This document shows positions 41,919-53,745 of a stretch of DNA of 64,000 bases, in pieces. The first letter of the stretch is position 1. Each line of letters begins with the position of its first letter. The stretch comes from Ectobius pallidus. Lineage: Eukaryota > Arthropoda > Insecta > Blattodea > Ectobiidae. The translations under genes and the position numbers were made by a program. The stretch is taken from the NCBI GenBank assembly GCA_964059195.1, contig CAXKWD010000007.1, positions 152,727,269 through 152,791,268 of the forward strand. Reading direction: 5' to 3'. The notes under the pieces are model-generated. The model did no database searches. It was not told the DNA's origin and saw only the letters and a program-made list of their open reading frames with translations.

Positions 41919-42536
41919 AAATAACTTAATGATTCATTTAGAGCATATAGCTTTTTTCACTGACACTCACTACTGTGGTATGGCAATGTTATTTAACTTA
42001 CCTACAGACAAACAACACAGAAATAAATACAGTAATCCAGGAGTCTACAAACTAAAATGCAACGACTGTCCAAAGTTCTACATAGGACATACAGGCCGAA
42101 GTTTCAAAACACGATACACAGAACACATACGAGCTCTCAAAGACTCTGACTATGCAAACCATATAATAAGCACAGGCCACAAATACGCAGACATCAATAC
42201 AGACATGGATATCCTACACATTAACCACAAAGGTCATATGCTCAACACACTCGAACAATATGAAATATACAAACACACCACACAAGACAACACCAACATC
42301 TTAAACGAACAATAATTGTAATTATTACAGTTCAAATCACATGCACTCTACGACACAGTAATTCAAAAATGTCTTCTTAGCCACAACAGTGGCATCATGG
42401 GAGTCAGTTGCTGAAGATGGCCGCTCCACACGGTTGAAAGTGCTCCAACAAGGTAATTAACATTGCCATACCACAGTAGTGAGTGTCAGTGAAAAAAACC
42501 TATAGGCCTATGCTCTAAACGAATCATTAAGTTATT
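41919..42536 (+). mobile_element. Penelope-like element relic with outward inverted tails
   Basis: A tail of about 70 bp (gattcgtttagagca ... cactgacactcactactgtggtatggcaatg) is present at 42,461-42,536 and, inverted, at 41,919-41,990. Between them lie a GIY-YIG endonuclease reading frame and CTGAAGA (42411-42417), a GGCCG/CGGTT stem and GAAA (42436-42439). There is no reverse transcriptase, so the copy is heavily 5'-truncated. Confidence 0.85.
41929..42315 (+). pseudogene. GIY-YIG endonuclease of a Penelope-like element (5'-truncated ORF)
   Basis: The element's target-nicking nuclease domain. The recognisable domain starts near 42,030: PGVYKLKCNDCPKFYIGHTG is the GIY ... YIG motif with the CxxC insertion typical of Penelope-like elements. 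It is followed by RYTEHIRAL and a His-rich C-terminal part ending at TAA. The first 25 or so codons come from the inverted tail and are not native, so the ORF's start is accidental. The remaining frame is open, but without RT it cannot be autonomous. Confidence 0.85.
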
Positions 42537-43148
42537 ACATCACTACAAAATGGACGAAACACAAGAATATAAAATAAAGTAAAAATTAATGTTTTTGCCA
42601 TTTTCACCCTTAATAAGGGCAGAATATTTATTTTAAGTGTCCCATAACATATTATTTTTCATATTAATGTATTGAAATTTGTAGTGTGTGTTTTTCTGTA
42701 TAACTGTGTTGTCTTTGGACTATGTAATATTTTTAAATCTATGTATTACTTGAATGATCTTAATAAGTTCCGCCTAGTATACCACTAATTTGATTAGGCA
42801 CATGTGAAAGCTGAAGAAGAGAAAAAATAATCAGGAATGCCAGTTCACTTCTATTGAGAAATTGTTTGTATGTTTATTAGTCAGTATTTTAGCAAGGATT
42901 AAGTTATATGATGATTTTGATTTGATATAAAAACTATTACCCAATCCGGGTTAGTATCAATACTTTAATTATATTTTCATGTTTGAACAAAGAGCTCAAG
43001 TTAACAAAAGTTACATATATTCAAATCAGTAAAACTGTGTGTTGTCAATATTTAAAAATTTGATTTAACTAAAATGACTAATTAATTATTAAAATATCAC
43101 TACCTTGCTATATTGTGACATAGGATATGTAGTAGATAGTTCATGTTT
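42537..43148. other. AT-rich filler inside the P-type element
   Basis: No supported feature. Confidence 0.45.
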
Positions 43149-44344
43149 GGGTGATTCTTCAAATACGGGAAAATTTGCGTTCCGGAGTGATATTTCCCTT
43201 CAAATTCAACTTTATAAAAAATTGAAATAAAAGTTTTTTCTACTACTTCCATACCACAACTACCACTTTGAAATGTCACTAACTTTAAATTATGATACTC
43301 CAAAACCAAATTTAATTCAATTAAATGTTATCCACATGCCCTGTCCCATACCCCGGTTTTGTATATTCTACTGCATTTTTCCACAAAACAAAATGTTACT
43401 TCCTTTTCGACTTTTTTCCTGCCAATGAGTATGATTGTGTGAAAATAAAATTGTCATTTCACCTAATGAACATAAAGAATGTCCCAAGGGTTTTTGGTCA
43501 TCCACATGGCTGAAAAGAATAGAAAAATTTTTTGCAGGAATGAGAAATTTGTATAACTGGCAACAGTGTTAGGAAGCTAACAGAGCAGCTTGTGGTTGAA
43601 TTTTGCTTGCTTACAAACAGTTTGGGATTAGCAAAGGAAAGCGTTTTTATTCTCCGTCATTAACATGACTTCTAGAAAATAGGCAAAAAGTGAATATTAA
43701 TTAATTTTGATTATGCACTATGATAAACCTACCAATTCAAAGTACCTGACTGAAGTTAAGCCTACAGAGGTTTAGGAATGGCTTGCTGAGACCACTTAAA
43801 CTCCTTTTTTTTTTGTCATCCACATGCCTAATTTTTGTTTCATCCACATTCCTCATAAAGGGGTACGTGGATGACTCTCAAGTCATGTAGATGATAAATG
43901 TAGGATACTATTGTGTTTGTGGTGTCTGTGACCTGTATTTAAAATCTTAAAACTGATTAAATGAATTTCTGCTTGATTCCCCCCCCCCCCCAACCGTAAA
44001 AACACAGTCTAGTTAAAATTGGATTGATTCCGGAGTATGCACACAAAATTGCAAATTTGGTGCAAAATAAACTGAAGTAAACTGAGAAAAATATGAAACC
44101 ACATAAAAAAAGCATATTGTTGCCAAAGTTAGTCATTAATGTGGCCTTCTGCCATCCACATGTACACGGATGTCATTCACATGGCTTTAAAAAAATATAT
44201 ATATAAACATTTAAGCTCTGCTGGTGTCTTATTATTATCAAGAAACCCCTGAAGTATTTTAGCAATTTTTTTGAGATTTTAAATATAAACTAAAAAATTT
44301 TGATTTTAGACACTCCAAATTTTCCCGTATTTGAAGAATGACCC
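43149..44344. mobile_element. Non-autonomous TIR element with repeated CATCCACATG motifs
   Basis: 29-bp ends GGGT(G/C)ATTCTTCAAATACGGG followed by AAAATTTG are inverted at 43149 and 44344. The interior has at least six atccacat(g) motifs (near 43,330, 43,500, 43,820, 43,843, 44,153, 44,173), mostly in one orientation. They could be transposase-binding sites. No target duplication or transposase found. Confidence 0.8.
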
Positions 44345-44429
44345 ATATACTGATTCTTTTGATCAATGGAATGGAAGTTATCTAAAATATAGTCTTAATA
44401 AAATAATGTCCTTATTTCATTTATGCCTG

Positions 44430-44745
44430 TCATTTCATTGTGCGTGTTGTAATTGAGCAATACTGTAGTTTATTAATAGTATTGATGTTTTTCTCTTGAT
44501 TTTAAATTTGGAATGTTTTAAATTTTGGTTTTTTTATTTTTTTGGATTTTAAGATTTTTTTTTAATTTTGGATATTTGGATTTTTTTACTTTGGATTATT
44601 TTTTAAAATTTGGATCTTTGAAGTTTTTATATTTTTAATTTATTTTTATTTTTAAATTTCGAATTTTTAGACTTAAAATTTTGGATTTTCGATTTTTTAA
44701 TTTGAATTTTTTAAATTTTTATTTTTTTTGAATTTTGGATAAGCC
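44430..44745. repeat. T-rich low-complexity tract
   Basis: Degenerate repeats of ttttggatttt / aattttt units. No coding content. Confidence 0.8.
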
Positions 44746-45094
44746 TAATTATTGAGTTGCTTGTTTTCTGTGCAGTCCGTTCCGTCACACCAAACTAATT
44801 TCGCGACGATTTTGAGCATAACACTAATTTCGTGACAATTTTGTCCGTAACGCAAGCTCTCGATTTAATCCTACCGCGACTAAAGAAGTTTCACATCTAA
44901 AACCTAATTTTTAGCAAGTAATAGGAACCAATACTTGAGAAAAATAGCAAGAGGACGTGCTTTTTCAATGTGGTTTCAGTGTGTTCACTAGTGGATACAA
45001 AATTTCCAATAGAAAATTGTGAAAATAGACTTTATTCTAAGTTCTCGTGATAGTTTCCCATTGAATTGCGTGTAGTTCAGTGGGTGTCTTCAGG

Positions 45095-45295
45095 TGAGAC
45101 AAGATGGCGGCATAGCGCAAGGCTTGGCTTCACCGCCGGGACCCAGATTGCCGGGCTGTGGCCGGTATGCGCTAGGCGCTAGCCGTTCGTCATTTGTTTT
45201 TCCAGTTGTCGTCTGCAGGTACCATGCTTTTAAATGGCGTTCCATCTTCCCAGATCGAAAAATATGTTTGTAATTTTCCATTTTTATAGAGGACA
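45095..45295. repeat. Internal sequence related, inverted, to the P-type element's right end
   Basis: GGCCGGTATGCGCTA ... GCCGTTCGTCA(T/C)TTG, TTGTCGTCTGC and CTTTTAAATGGCGTT match the reverse complement of 53,640-53,757. The two arms lie on either side of gypsy copy 2. The 68-codon antisense ORF here (45,090-45,296) resembles the translation of the other arm, but no family was recognised. Confidence 0.7.
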
Positions 45296-45299
45296 CGAG

Positions 45300-46205
45300 G
45301 CTATTAAACGTACTTCCTTGTTTACTGGGCTCTTCTAGAATGTATATGTGTCAATAAGACGAAAGAAAAATTAGAGCAGAAAAGCTCTAAATAACACAAA
45401 AAAGGAAGGATTAACTAACAAATATTGTGAGATATTTCCGATATAGACAACATTACTTTGTACCTGACTTGCAGTAATATGTTATGAATCTATGAATATT
45501 TATATGCAGTGTGGGGATTGGATATTCTATAATTTTTAAATTAATATTAAATTTGCCGTGAGCATTCAGAAGATGTTAAGGGCCATTTAAAAATAGAGTA
45601 AATTGCAAAAAATACAAATAAATTAAAATTACGTAGTAACGCAATGATGATTACAGTACATTGTGTTAGTTTTATACTTTAGTTAAATTCTATCTTTAGT
45701 GCACCTTTATATTTAAATATCACTTCCCTATTTAATTAATTTAGTTATTTTTGGCCTATTTATTTTACTTTGCTGTATAAATATGTGTATACTAGGCCTA
45801 CTGTTAGTGTAGCCTTCTATTGCATCTGAGATCAAAATATAAATTCTGTGATTTCTAAATAGCCAAGTTTAGGCTATATAACTTAACGTATGAAAATTCT
45901 TAAATTTAAAATAAATTGCTTTTATATTCAGCTATGCAATGAAATATTCTTAACAATATTTTGTCTCATAACTAGAAATAAAAATCATGTAACGATGGTC
46001 TAGCATACCGATATACAAGGAATAAGAAGGAATGACAATAAAACAGAAAAAGGTCTAATCGATTCTCAAGTTCCTATATTTTTTAAACTATTCTGGACAC
46101 GAAATGGAAGTTTTCGTGATGTAAACATATTTGAATATTTTGATTTTGAATACTTTTTAATATGACGGTATAGGCTAAGTACGCATTTGATATAGAAAAT
46201 AAGTA
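45300..46205. other. AT-rich filler inside the P-type element
   Basis: No supported feature before the gypsy copy 2 target duplication ATAT (46206-46209). Confidence 0.45.
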
Positions 46206-46209
46206 ATAT

Positions 46210-47437
46210 TATTGCAGTTCAGATACTTCGGTAAAAAGAAATAAACAAGATAACCAAATTAAGTATAATAAATGACAGATTAATTGCCCAAATTTATTCA
46301 AACTAAAATCATAAAATCTCATAGCCCGTGTTTGGTCTTAAAATGACCGTGAAAAGACGGAACATTCATTATAAATATTATTAACTAGAAAGAAGGCAAA
46401 GGTAAAAAGTTTAACAACATCATTTTAAATAACTATTAAAATGAGATTGCAGTGAATAGACGGAGAAGCTGGGAATTTCCCTAGCAGACCTAGCGGGTGC
46501 GAGATAAGGCAATGCAGTACTCAGGTACAATGTATCGGGAATCTCCCAAGATCTTATCACAGAGGGTACTGATCCACTTAAGTAATTCTAAGAAGTCGGC
46601 TATTGTGTTTAAGCATAGCTTCTGATGTTGCTACTGATACAACACGCTGTCCGAACATTCTTAGAAATCCGAGACGCTAAGTTGTGGGTTTTGAGAATAA
46701 GGGAAAATCCAATTGATTTCCGTGGGAAACTAACATATTATTATTGGTCGGGAGATTTGCCAATAAGAACTGGTCTATAGTACCACGTGCCGGGATTCAC
46801 GAATAATAATTAAGAAGAGTAGGGATAAATGTTTGTCCAAGAAAGTTTTCTTTAGGCCTAACGTGGCACTGTAAAATCACTCTACTTCAAGGCCCCGCGC
46901 CTATAACAGTCATATTCAACTCTACTTCAAGGCCCCGTGCCTAGAGCAGTCAACAGCAATCTACGTCGAGGCCGCGTGCCTACATCAATCACTCTACTTA
47001 TCTTTGAGGCCGCGTGCCCACAGAATTAATTGGACTTATAAAATTTTCGCTGTGGAATTAATCGACTTAGAAGGATTCTTACTTTCAATCGCGATTAGTC
47101 AAAATCATATACGGCAGCAATTGTATCACTAGTAACGATCTACCGAGAACTTGTAACAATATTAATTATTCACAAACAAATTTTGTAATTATTGTCAATG
47201 ACTGGACTTGTATTTCCAACGCTTTGAATAAACAGAATATTCCTTCAGTGTTCAAAGAAACTGCATTATTATTCAAGCAATAATATTAAGGTGTTCTTCG
47301 CTTCCTACCCTGAAGCTAGAGGGAAGTGCTCAACGATCGACTGGCAGACCGGAGGCGGGTTCAACAAATCAGAAATATTCAGTATATGCATTATACTGTG
47401 GCGCCCAGGTAACCATCATTTCCACCGAACCGCTGTA
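46210..47437 (+). repeat. 5' LTR of gypsy copy 2
   Basis: Starts TATTGCAG, ends CGCTGTA. Contains the GC-rich short repeats and AATAAA as in copy 1. Confidence 0.92.
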
Positions 47438-48018
47438 CATGGCTATTTCCCAACGTGAGGCACGAGTGAAGCTGGACATCAAGGATCACCAACTTCAAAA
47501 ATCATCCCAAAACGGAAGGAAGACACCGCAGAATTTCTAGAACGTCACCCGTAAAGGCACCGCTGGAATTCAAGATCGTGGTACATCAGTTCCGGAGACC
47601 GCCGCAGAAAACATCAAAAATCACCAACAGATAAGAACTTAAATATACATAGAGTTTCAGTAAAGTAAACAATTTTATTATCAATAATTTAAGAAACAGT
47701 AAATATTAATTAAATAAATTAGTAAGCCTGACATCAAATAATATTTTTTTTAAAGTTTGCAATTTAAGATCAAAGTAAAATTAAACTGAAACTCACTAAG
47801 TAAATTAAAGAATAAATTCAAGTAAAATAAAATCTTTTTCAAATTAAAAGAACTCAGGCATATCGAATATTTATTGTGCAAGGGTATAATTATACATGTT
47901 ATGCATTATATGTTGAACTTCTTAACCAAAGGTAAGGTAGATCGTAAGAGTGTATCAGTACCCTTATAATTTATGTATGTGGCTTAGAAACGGAAAAGTT
48001 ACTAGGAATAAAATTAAT

Positions 48019-49899
48019 ATGGAAGGTGGAGAGGGGCACGACTTGCTTAATGGTGAGGAAATAAATAATTGTAGAATGGAAATTAACAATGAGAACAGTG
48101 TCGCGACAGGTGACGGGGTTTTGGAGCAGGGAGTTGATAATAGGCAGGAAAATAATGCAACGAATATCCAGCTAACTGAGAATGATAGTGTAACTGAACA
48201 TAGGCCTAGGGAATTGAATCAAACTATAGACCCGAATTCTATTGCATATTTGATAGCTATGATGAGGGAATCTAAGGAAGCTATGATAAAGGGGTTAGAA
48301 AAATCGAGTAATGAAGCCGGGGAAAAGATAGAGAAACTGGGAGATAGGATAGACCAATCGGACCAAGAACATAGGCAGAATATAGATAGGCTTGAGAGGG
48401 AGCTTAATAATATAAAAGAGGTCCAATCTAACATATGCAACGAAATCAGGGGAGAACTCTGTAGGGAACTTAAAGAAAGTGAAAAAGCAATGAGGCAAGA
48501 AATTAGTGAAAGTCAAGGGGAAATTAGGTCTGAATTAGAGGCTAATATGGCATCGGTAGATAGAAAAATAGAAATGCAGGGCAAGAAATATGAAGAAAAA
48601 TTATTCAATGAAAGGAAAATTTTGGAGAAGGAAATACAGAAATCGGAGTCTAGCTTGAAAAAGAATATGGAGACTCAGGTGGGAAAAGTAAAAGTAGGGT
48701 TAGGAGACAAAATCTCGGAAGTAAATGACAAGGTAGTGCATTTAGAAAATATATTAGCGGTTAAAATAGGGGAAATCTCTAAAGAAGTAAGCACGGTAGC
48801 TAAAGAGGTCGAAAATCGTAGGCCTGTAGCAAATAACTATGCTGTAAATTGTAGTGAGAGTATATGTAATGGAATAGGAAATACATATAGGCCTCCTAGT
48901 GTTGCAAATGAGTCCTGTAATACAGTACACGAGACGGTAGCCACCAGCGTGCCGGTAGTTAGCGATAATAGGATTAATATATGTAATTTAATAGGAAATG
49001 AGGTATCACTTCCCAGCTTCAATGAGAGCAACACGAGCCCTCAGAGCTTCTTGAAATCTGTTGAAGAATATTTTACTTTACGGTCTATTCCATCTCAGTA
49101 CAAAATGTTGATCCTCGGTAGAGCCTTAAAAGGAAAAACAAAAGAGTGGTTTGAACTTACAGTACACCCGGAGTGCAACTATGAGGATTTTAAGCAGTTA
49201 TTCTTAGCAAGATATTGGGGTGAGGCGAAGAGAGCTTTAGCTAGAAATGAGGTCTATAATGGGAGATATTCTCCTAGGGGCAACGTCTCTCTATCGGACC
49301 ATTTCCTAAGAGTTATAGGCCTAATCAAGTTACTAGACCCCGGAATGCCAGAACGCGAGGCCATTCAGCTTGTGACGAGACATTTTCAGCCGGAAATATG
49401 TAACCTGCTTATAGTATCATGTCCCCAAACTTATAGCAAGGCTTTGGAGTTATTATCTAGTTTCGAAGTAGGAACTAACAGAGAAGAGCGTAGCGATAAT
49501 AGGAGACAAAATGGACCGGATAATATGCAAATGAATCAAGATACGAGAGGAGGTCCAAATAATGACAGAGGTAGATGGAACCAAGGACATGCCAACGGAA
49601 ATGCGGAATCGAACAGAGGACCCCCCAATAATAACTCATATAGAAATAATGGGAACCAAAACTGGAGGGGAAATAATCAAGAGAATAGGCCTCAAGATAG
49701 ACAAGTAAATAATGTTCGATTTCATGGCAGGATGCAGAACGAAGTAGGAGAACGAATTCCAGAAAACCAGGGGGACATTAACATAGAAGGTGAAAGGAAT
49801 CAGGCGCATAGCACGGGAAACCACAATGATCTTCAGGGAGACATTCGTCACAGAAATGACGAAAGGCATGTAGCGCAAGACAGGCCTTTAAACTACTAG
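48019..49899 (+). CDS. gag: Gag polyprotein, gypsy copy 2
   Basis: Nearly identical to copy 1 Gag in capsid and Asn/Arg-rich tail, start chosen at the same MEGGEGHD ATG. It is 28 residues shorter because the coiled-coil region has fewer GLEKSSN/ELEKN units (residues about 80-125). The frame is intact to TAG at 49897. Few substitutions elsewhere suggest recent constraint or recent origin. Confidence 0.9.
   Translation: MEGGEGHDLLNGEEINNCRMEINNENSVATGDGVLEQGVDNRQENNATNIQLTENDSVTEHRPRELNQTIDPNSIAYLIAMMRESKEAMIKGLEKSSNEAGEKIEKLGDRIDQSDQEHRQNIDRLERELNNIKEVQSNICNEIRGELCRELKESEKAMRQEISESQGEIRSELEANMASVDRKIEMQGKKYEEKLFNERKILEKEIQKSESSLKKNMETQVGKVKVGLGDKISEVNDKVVHLENILAVKIGEISKEVSTVAKEVENRRPVANNYAVNCSESICNGIGNTYRPPSVANESCNTVHETVATSVPVVSDNRINICNLIGNEVSLPSFNESNTSPQSFLKSVEEYFTLRSIPSQYKMLILGRALKGKTKEWFELTVHPECNYEDFKQLFLARYWGEAKRALARNEVYNGRYSPRGNVSLSDHFLRVIGLIKLLDPGMPEREAIQLVTRHFQPEICNLLIVSCPQTYSKALELLSSFEVGTNREERSDNRRQNGPDNMQMNQDTRGGPNNDRGRWNQGHANGNAESNRGPPNNNSYRNNGNQNWRGNNQENRPQDRQVNNVRFHGRMQNEVGERIPENQGDINIEGERNQAHSTGNHNDLQGDIRHRNDERHVAQDRPLNY
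49887..49893 (+). promoter_or_regulatory. -1 frameshift site TTTAAAC, conserved in copy 2
   Basis: Same heptamer, same register (T|TTA|AAC), one codon before the gag stop. The codon after it is TAC here and TAT in copy 1, a silent change. Confidence 0.88.
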
Positions 49900-51131
49900 G
49901 AGACGCATTTGGAGGTCGAAATGACGTCACACAGACCGAGGGATTAAAAGGATTAAAAAGACCTGATAATGAAAATAAAACACGAGAGAAGGGGTGCGTA
50001 GTAGGATGTGCAAATAGAGAGGGTATAACACCCACATATCCGCCATTAATAAGGGTAAAAATAGACCAATTTGAAGTCGATATGTTGGTGGACACTGGCT
50101 GTACTTTTTCTCTAATAAACGAAAAATTCTATGAAACGCTGAAAGCAGCAAGAGTGCGCGTTCAGGAATTGAAAGTACATGGCCTATACGCACAAACTGC
50201 AATTGGTGCCAAATCCCATAAAATTGAGCATCAGTGTATGTTGCCGTTGGAAATTGAGGGAAAGAAGTTAGAAGTCTACTTTTTGACAATAAAACATTTA
50301 GCACATAAATTAATTCTGGGTTGTGATTCTATGACAGATCAACTAATGAGAATAAATTTTGAAGAAAATTGGGTAGAAATGGAATTAGATGAGAAAGAAA
50401 AGTTACGTGTACCGTTTTTATCTAATGAGAATATAATTACTAAGGAGTTGGAGTGCCAAAATGAAGATGTATTATTACGCGAGCCTTTCGTGGTGGAATC
50501 AGTTGTAGTACAAGAGGGAAATAGTATCGACGAATATAGGCCTATGGGAATTAAACCGGCCGTATTTATATATGAAGGTGATAATGAGGCTGATTGTGAC
50601 GAAAGTGTCGCAGAGTTACAGGGAATGGAATCTGATATTGTTTGGGAGGACGAAGAATATGATCATTTGTGCATTAAGGGTTCTAATAATTATGTAGATG
50701 AAAATGAATGTGAAACGGTACACGCGAATTTTACTAACATTAGTCAGAATGGAAGAAATGAAGAGGAAAATGTTGATATCGAATTAATTCTCAGGGAGAA
50801 AGTAGAAGAAATTGATGTGCTGTCAGATGGTCAAAAGTCGACTTTATATAACATGCTATATAAGAACAAATCAGTGTTCAGTTCAACTCCAGGCCTATTT
50901 CGGGGTTACCAACACAAATTTAAATTAAAACAAGAAATTCCTGAGCGTCGCTATAAGAGTAGGCCTGTACCAATTTCAATGAGGGATGAAGCCGGTAAGC
51001 AAATAAATCCGATTTGTGGTGTAGTGAAAGCACATGGAAAACTACGCTTAACCTTTGACTCTAGTTATCTTAAATTATTCATAGAAGCAGAAAATTTTTG
51101 GGCAGAACCAATAAAGGATATAAATCCGTAA
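49893..51131 (+). pseudogene. Truncated Pol of gypsy copy 2 (protease plus RT N-terminus only)
   Basis: The first in-frame ATG is 50082. The aspartic protease VDTGC is intact. Sequence matches copy 1 almost exactly to about 50,992. It then loses 57 bases of RT and becomes clearly diverged (FDSSYLKLFIEAENFWAEPIKDINP, stop at 51129). The catalytic RT motifs are gone; downstream a degenerate trace of the FVDD region (gtgacgtcatttatcgaca, near 51,160) survives. Confidence 0.88.
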
Positions 51132-51379
51132 AATGTATTCAGATGATCAGTGATTTTGTGTGACGTCATTTATCGACAATGTATTGTAAATATGAACAAA
51201 TTAGAGGAAAGGGCAGAATAACCGAAAGGCATTGTACTGAGTTGGAATAATGTAGGCCTATAACCTGTAATGTATATTTTACGCGGTAAAATAGCTACTG
51301 GCATGATAGGTTATCAGTTCCACATAGGTTTAGGATTAGAGGAATGGGTATGAATGAGAGTAAAATATGCGTGTGTATT

Positions 51380-51690
51380 TTGCATTGCAATATATTGTAT
51401 TGAAATTGCGGTGAGGGCTGAATGAGCGCCCTTGTCATAAAAAAAAAAAAGTGTTTTTATACATTCTTTATAACATAGTGTAATAGTAGTGAGAACTGAT
51501 TGATCGACCTTGTCATAGCCTCATGAAAAAGTGTTTTTATGCCTTCTTTATAATATAGTGTAGGTGTAGTGAGAACTGCTTGATCGACCTTGTCAAAGTC
51601 TCAATATAAAAAAAAAAAAAAAGTGTTTTTGTTTTTCTTTATGCATTCAATATATTTTATAAAATTTCAGTGAGAACTGCTTGAGCTTAA
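51380..51690 (+). repeat. 80-87 bp minisatellite, gypsy copy 2
   Basis: Same array as in copy 1, with different A-run lengths. Confidence 0.8.
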
Positions 51691-52046
51691 TTTTCATGGT
51701 CTCACGAGGGTATATCGGTAAATTTATGGTGTTTACGTAAAATTTTGTTGTAATGTCTTGGTCATGCAATAAATCAAGTAATACGTACAAACAACGTAAC
51801 ACTACAGAAAACCGCAAGATGTATGAAGGCATGAATGTGATAGGGTCAGAAAACTTGTACATGTGGGACAGGATTTAAGGTGAAGTCTCGTGTCAAGATA
51901 GGAATTAAATTATTGATGTATTTGTTTAAGATAGTTGCAACACTGGAGGAAAATAAGGTATAATATTTTGTGGAGAGATGCAGTATATTCAGCCAGTAAG
52001 TCAATCATAGGCTATGATGATTCCTGTCTTAATAGACTGGGGCATA

Positions 52047-53275
52047 TATTGCAGTTCAGATACTTCGGTAAAAAGAAATAAACAAGATAACCAAATTAAG
52101 TATAATAAATGACAGATTAATTGCCCAAATTTATTCAAACTAAAATCATAAAATCTCATAGCCCGTGTTTGGTCTTAAAATGACCGTGAAAAGACGGAAC
52201 ATTCATTATAAATATTATTAACTAGAAAGAAGGCAAAGGTAAAAAGTTTAACAACATCATTTTAAATAACTATTAAAATGAGATTGCAGTGAATAGACGG
52301 AGAAGCTGGGAATTTCCCTAGCAGACCTAGCGGGTGCGAGATAAGGCAATGCAGTACTCAGGTACAATGTATCGGGAATCTCCCAAGATCTTATCACAGA
52401 GGGTACTGATCCACTTAAGTAATTCTAAGAAGTCGGCTATTGTGTTTAAGCATAGCTTCTGATGTTGCTACTGATACAACACGCTGTCCGAACATTCTTA
52501 GAAATCCGAGACGCTAAGTTGTGGGTTTTGAGAATAAGGGAAAATCCAATTGATTTCCGTGGGAAACTAACATATTATTATTGGTCGGGAGATTTGCCAA
52601 TAAGAACTGGTCTATAGTACCACGTGCCGGGATTCACGAATAATAATTAAGAAGAGTAGGGATAAATGTTTGTCCAAGAAAGTTTTCTTTAGGCCTAACG
52701 TGGCACTGTAAAATCACTCTACTTCAAGGCCCCGCGCCTATAACAGTCATATTCAACTCTACTTCAAGGCCCCGTGCCTAGAGCAGTCAACAGCAATCTA
52801 CGTCGAGGCCGCGTGCCTACATCAATCACTCTACTTATCTTTGAGGCCGCGTGCCCACAGAATTAATTGGACTTATAAAATTTTCGCTGTGGAATTAATC
52901 GACTTAGAAGGATTCTTACTTTCAATCGCGATTAGTCAAAATCATATACGGCAGCAATTGTATCACTAGTAACGATCTACCGAGAACTTGTAACAATATT
53001 AATTATTCACAAACAAATTTTGTAATTATTGTCAATGACTGGACTTGTATTTCCAACGCTTTGAATAAACAGAATATTCCTTCAGTGTTCAAAGAAACTG
53101 CATTATTATTCAAGCAATAATATTAAGGTGTTCTTCGCTTCCTACCCTGAAGCTAGAGGGAAGTGCTCAACGATCGACTGGCAGACCGGAGGCGGGTTCA
53201 ACAAATCAGAAATATTCAGTATATGCATTATACTGTGGCGCCCAGGTAACCATCATTTTCCACCGAACCGCTGTA
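52047..53275 (+). repeat. 3' LTR of gypsy copy 2
   Basis: Matches its 5' LTR apart from one extra T near 53,259 in what I compared. Confidence 0.92.
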
Positions 53276-53745
53276 ATATTTAAAATCTCTGCGAATACAC
53301 ACCATAAGAAATCAGTGTTTATCACCTTATATCAATTAGTATTTTACTGTCTGAACCCTAAAGGTATATTCTTTTAGTTACTTTGAATTATACCCAATCG
53401 CCAAAATAGCAGCCCTGTATACAAATAATCATATCTTCATAAGATTTTGAATGTCGGGAACAAAGTAATGTAGTTAATAGTGGGCATTTCTCACAGTATT
53501 TGTCAGCTTATTCTTCCTTCTTTTCGACTTATATAGCGTCTATCTTCTGCAATTTTTTAAAGCCTTTTCACGTAAATATATTCTGGAAGTCTCCAGTATA
53601 CAAAGAAATGCGATTAGTAGCGCTTTACCCACTACAGAAATAGAAACGTTCGAACGTATTTTTCAGTCTGCTAAGATGAAACGCCATTTAAAAGCATTGA
53701 ACCAGCAGACGACAACTCGAAAAACAAGTGACGAACGGTTAGCGC

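Larger units (their letters stand above)
46210..53275 (+). mobile_element. Internally deleted gypsy element, copy 2 (7,066 bp)
   Basis: Same family as 14,999-24,437. LTRs 46210-47437 (1,228 bp) and 52047-53275 (1,229 bp) differ from copy 1 at shared sites (for example gataaggc and gatcttatcacagag), so this is an independent insertion. Target duplication ATAT (46206-46209, 53276-53279). Gag, protease and the frameshift site are kept. Most of RT and all of RNase H, integrase and GPY/F are missing. It would be non-autonomous but could be packaged with help from copy 1 proteins. Confidence 0.93.

Noticed and set aside
43149..44344. Target duplication for the CATCCACATG element
   Set aside because: Left flank tcatgttt and right flank atatactg do not match at any small shift.
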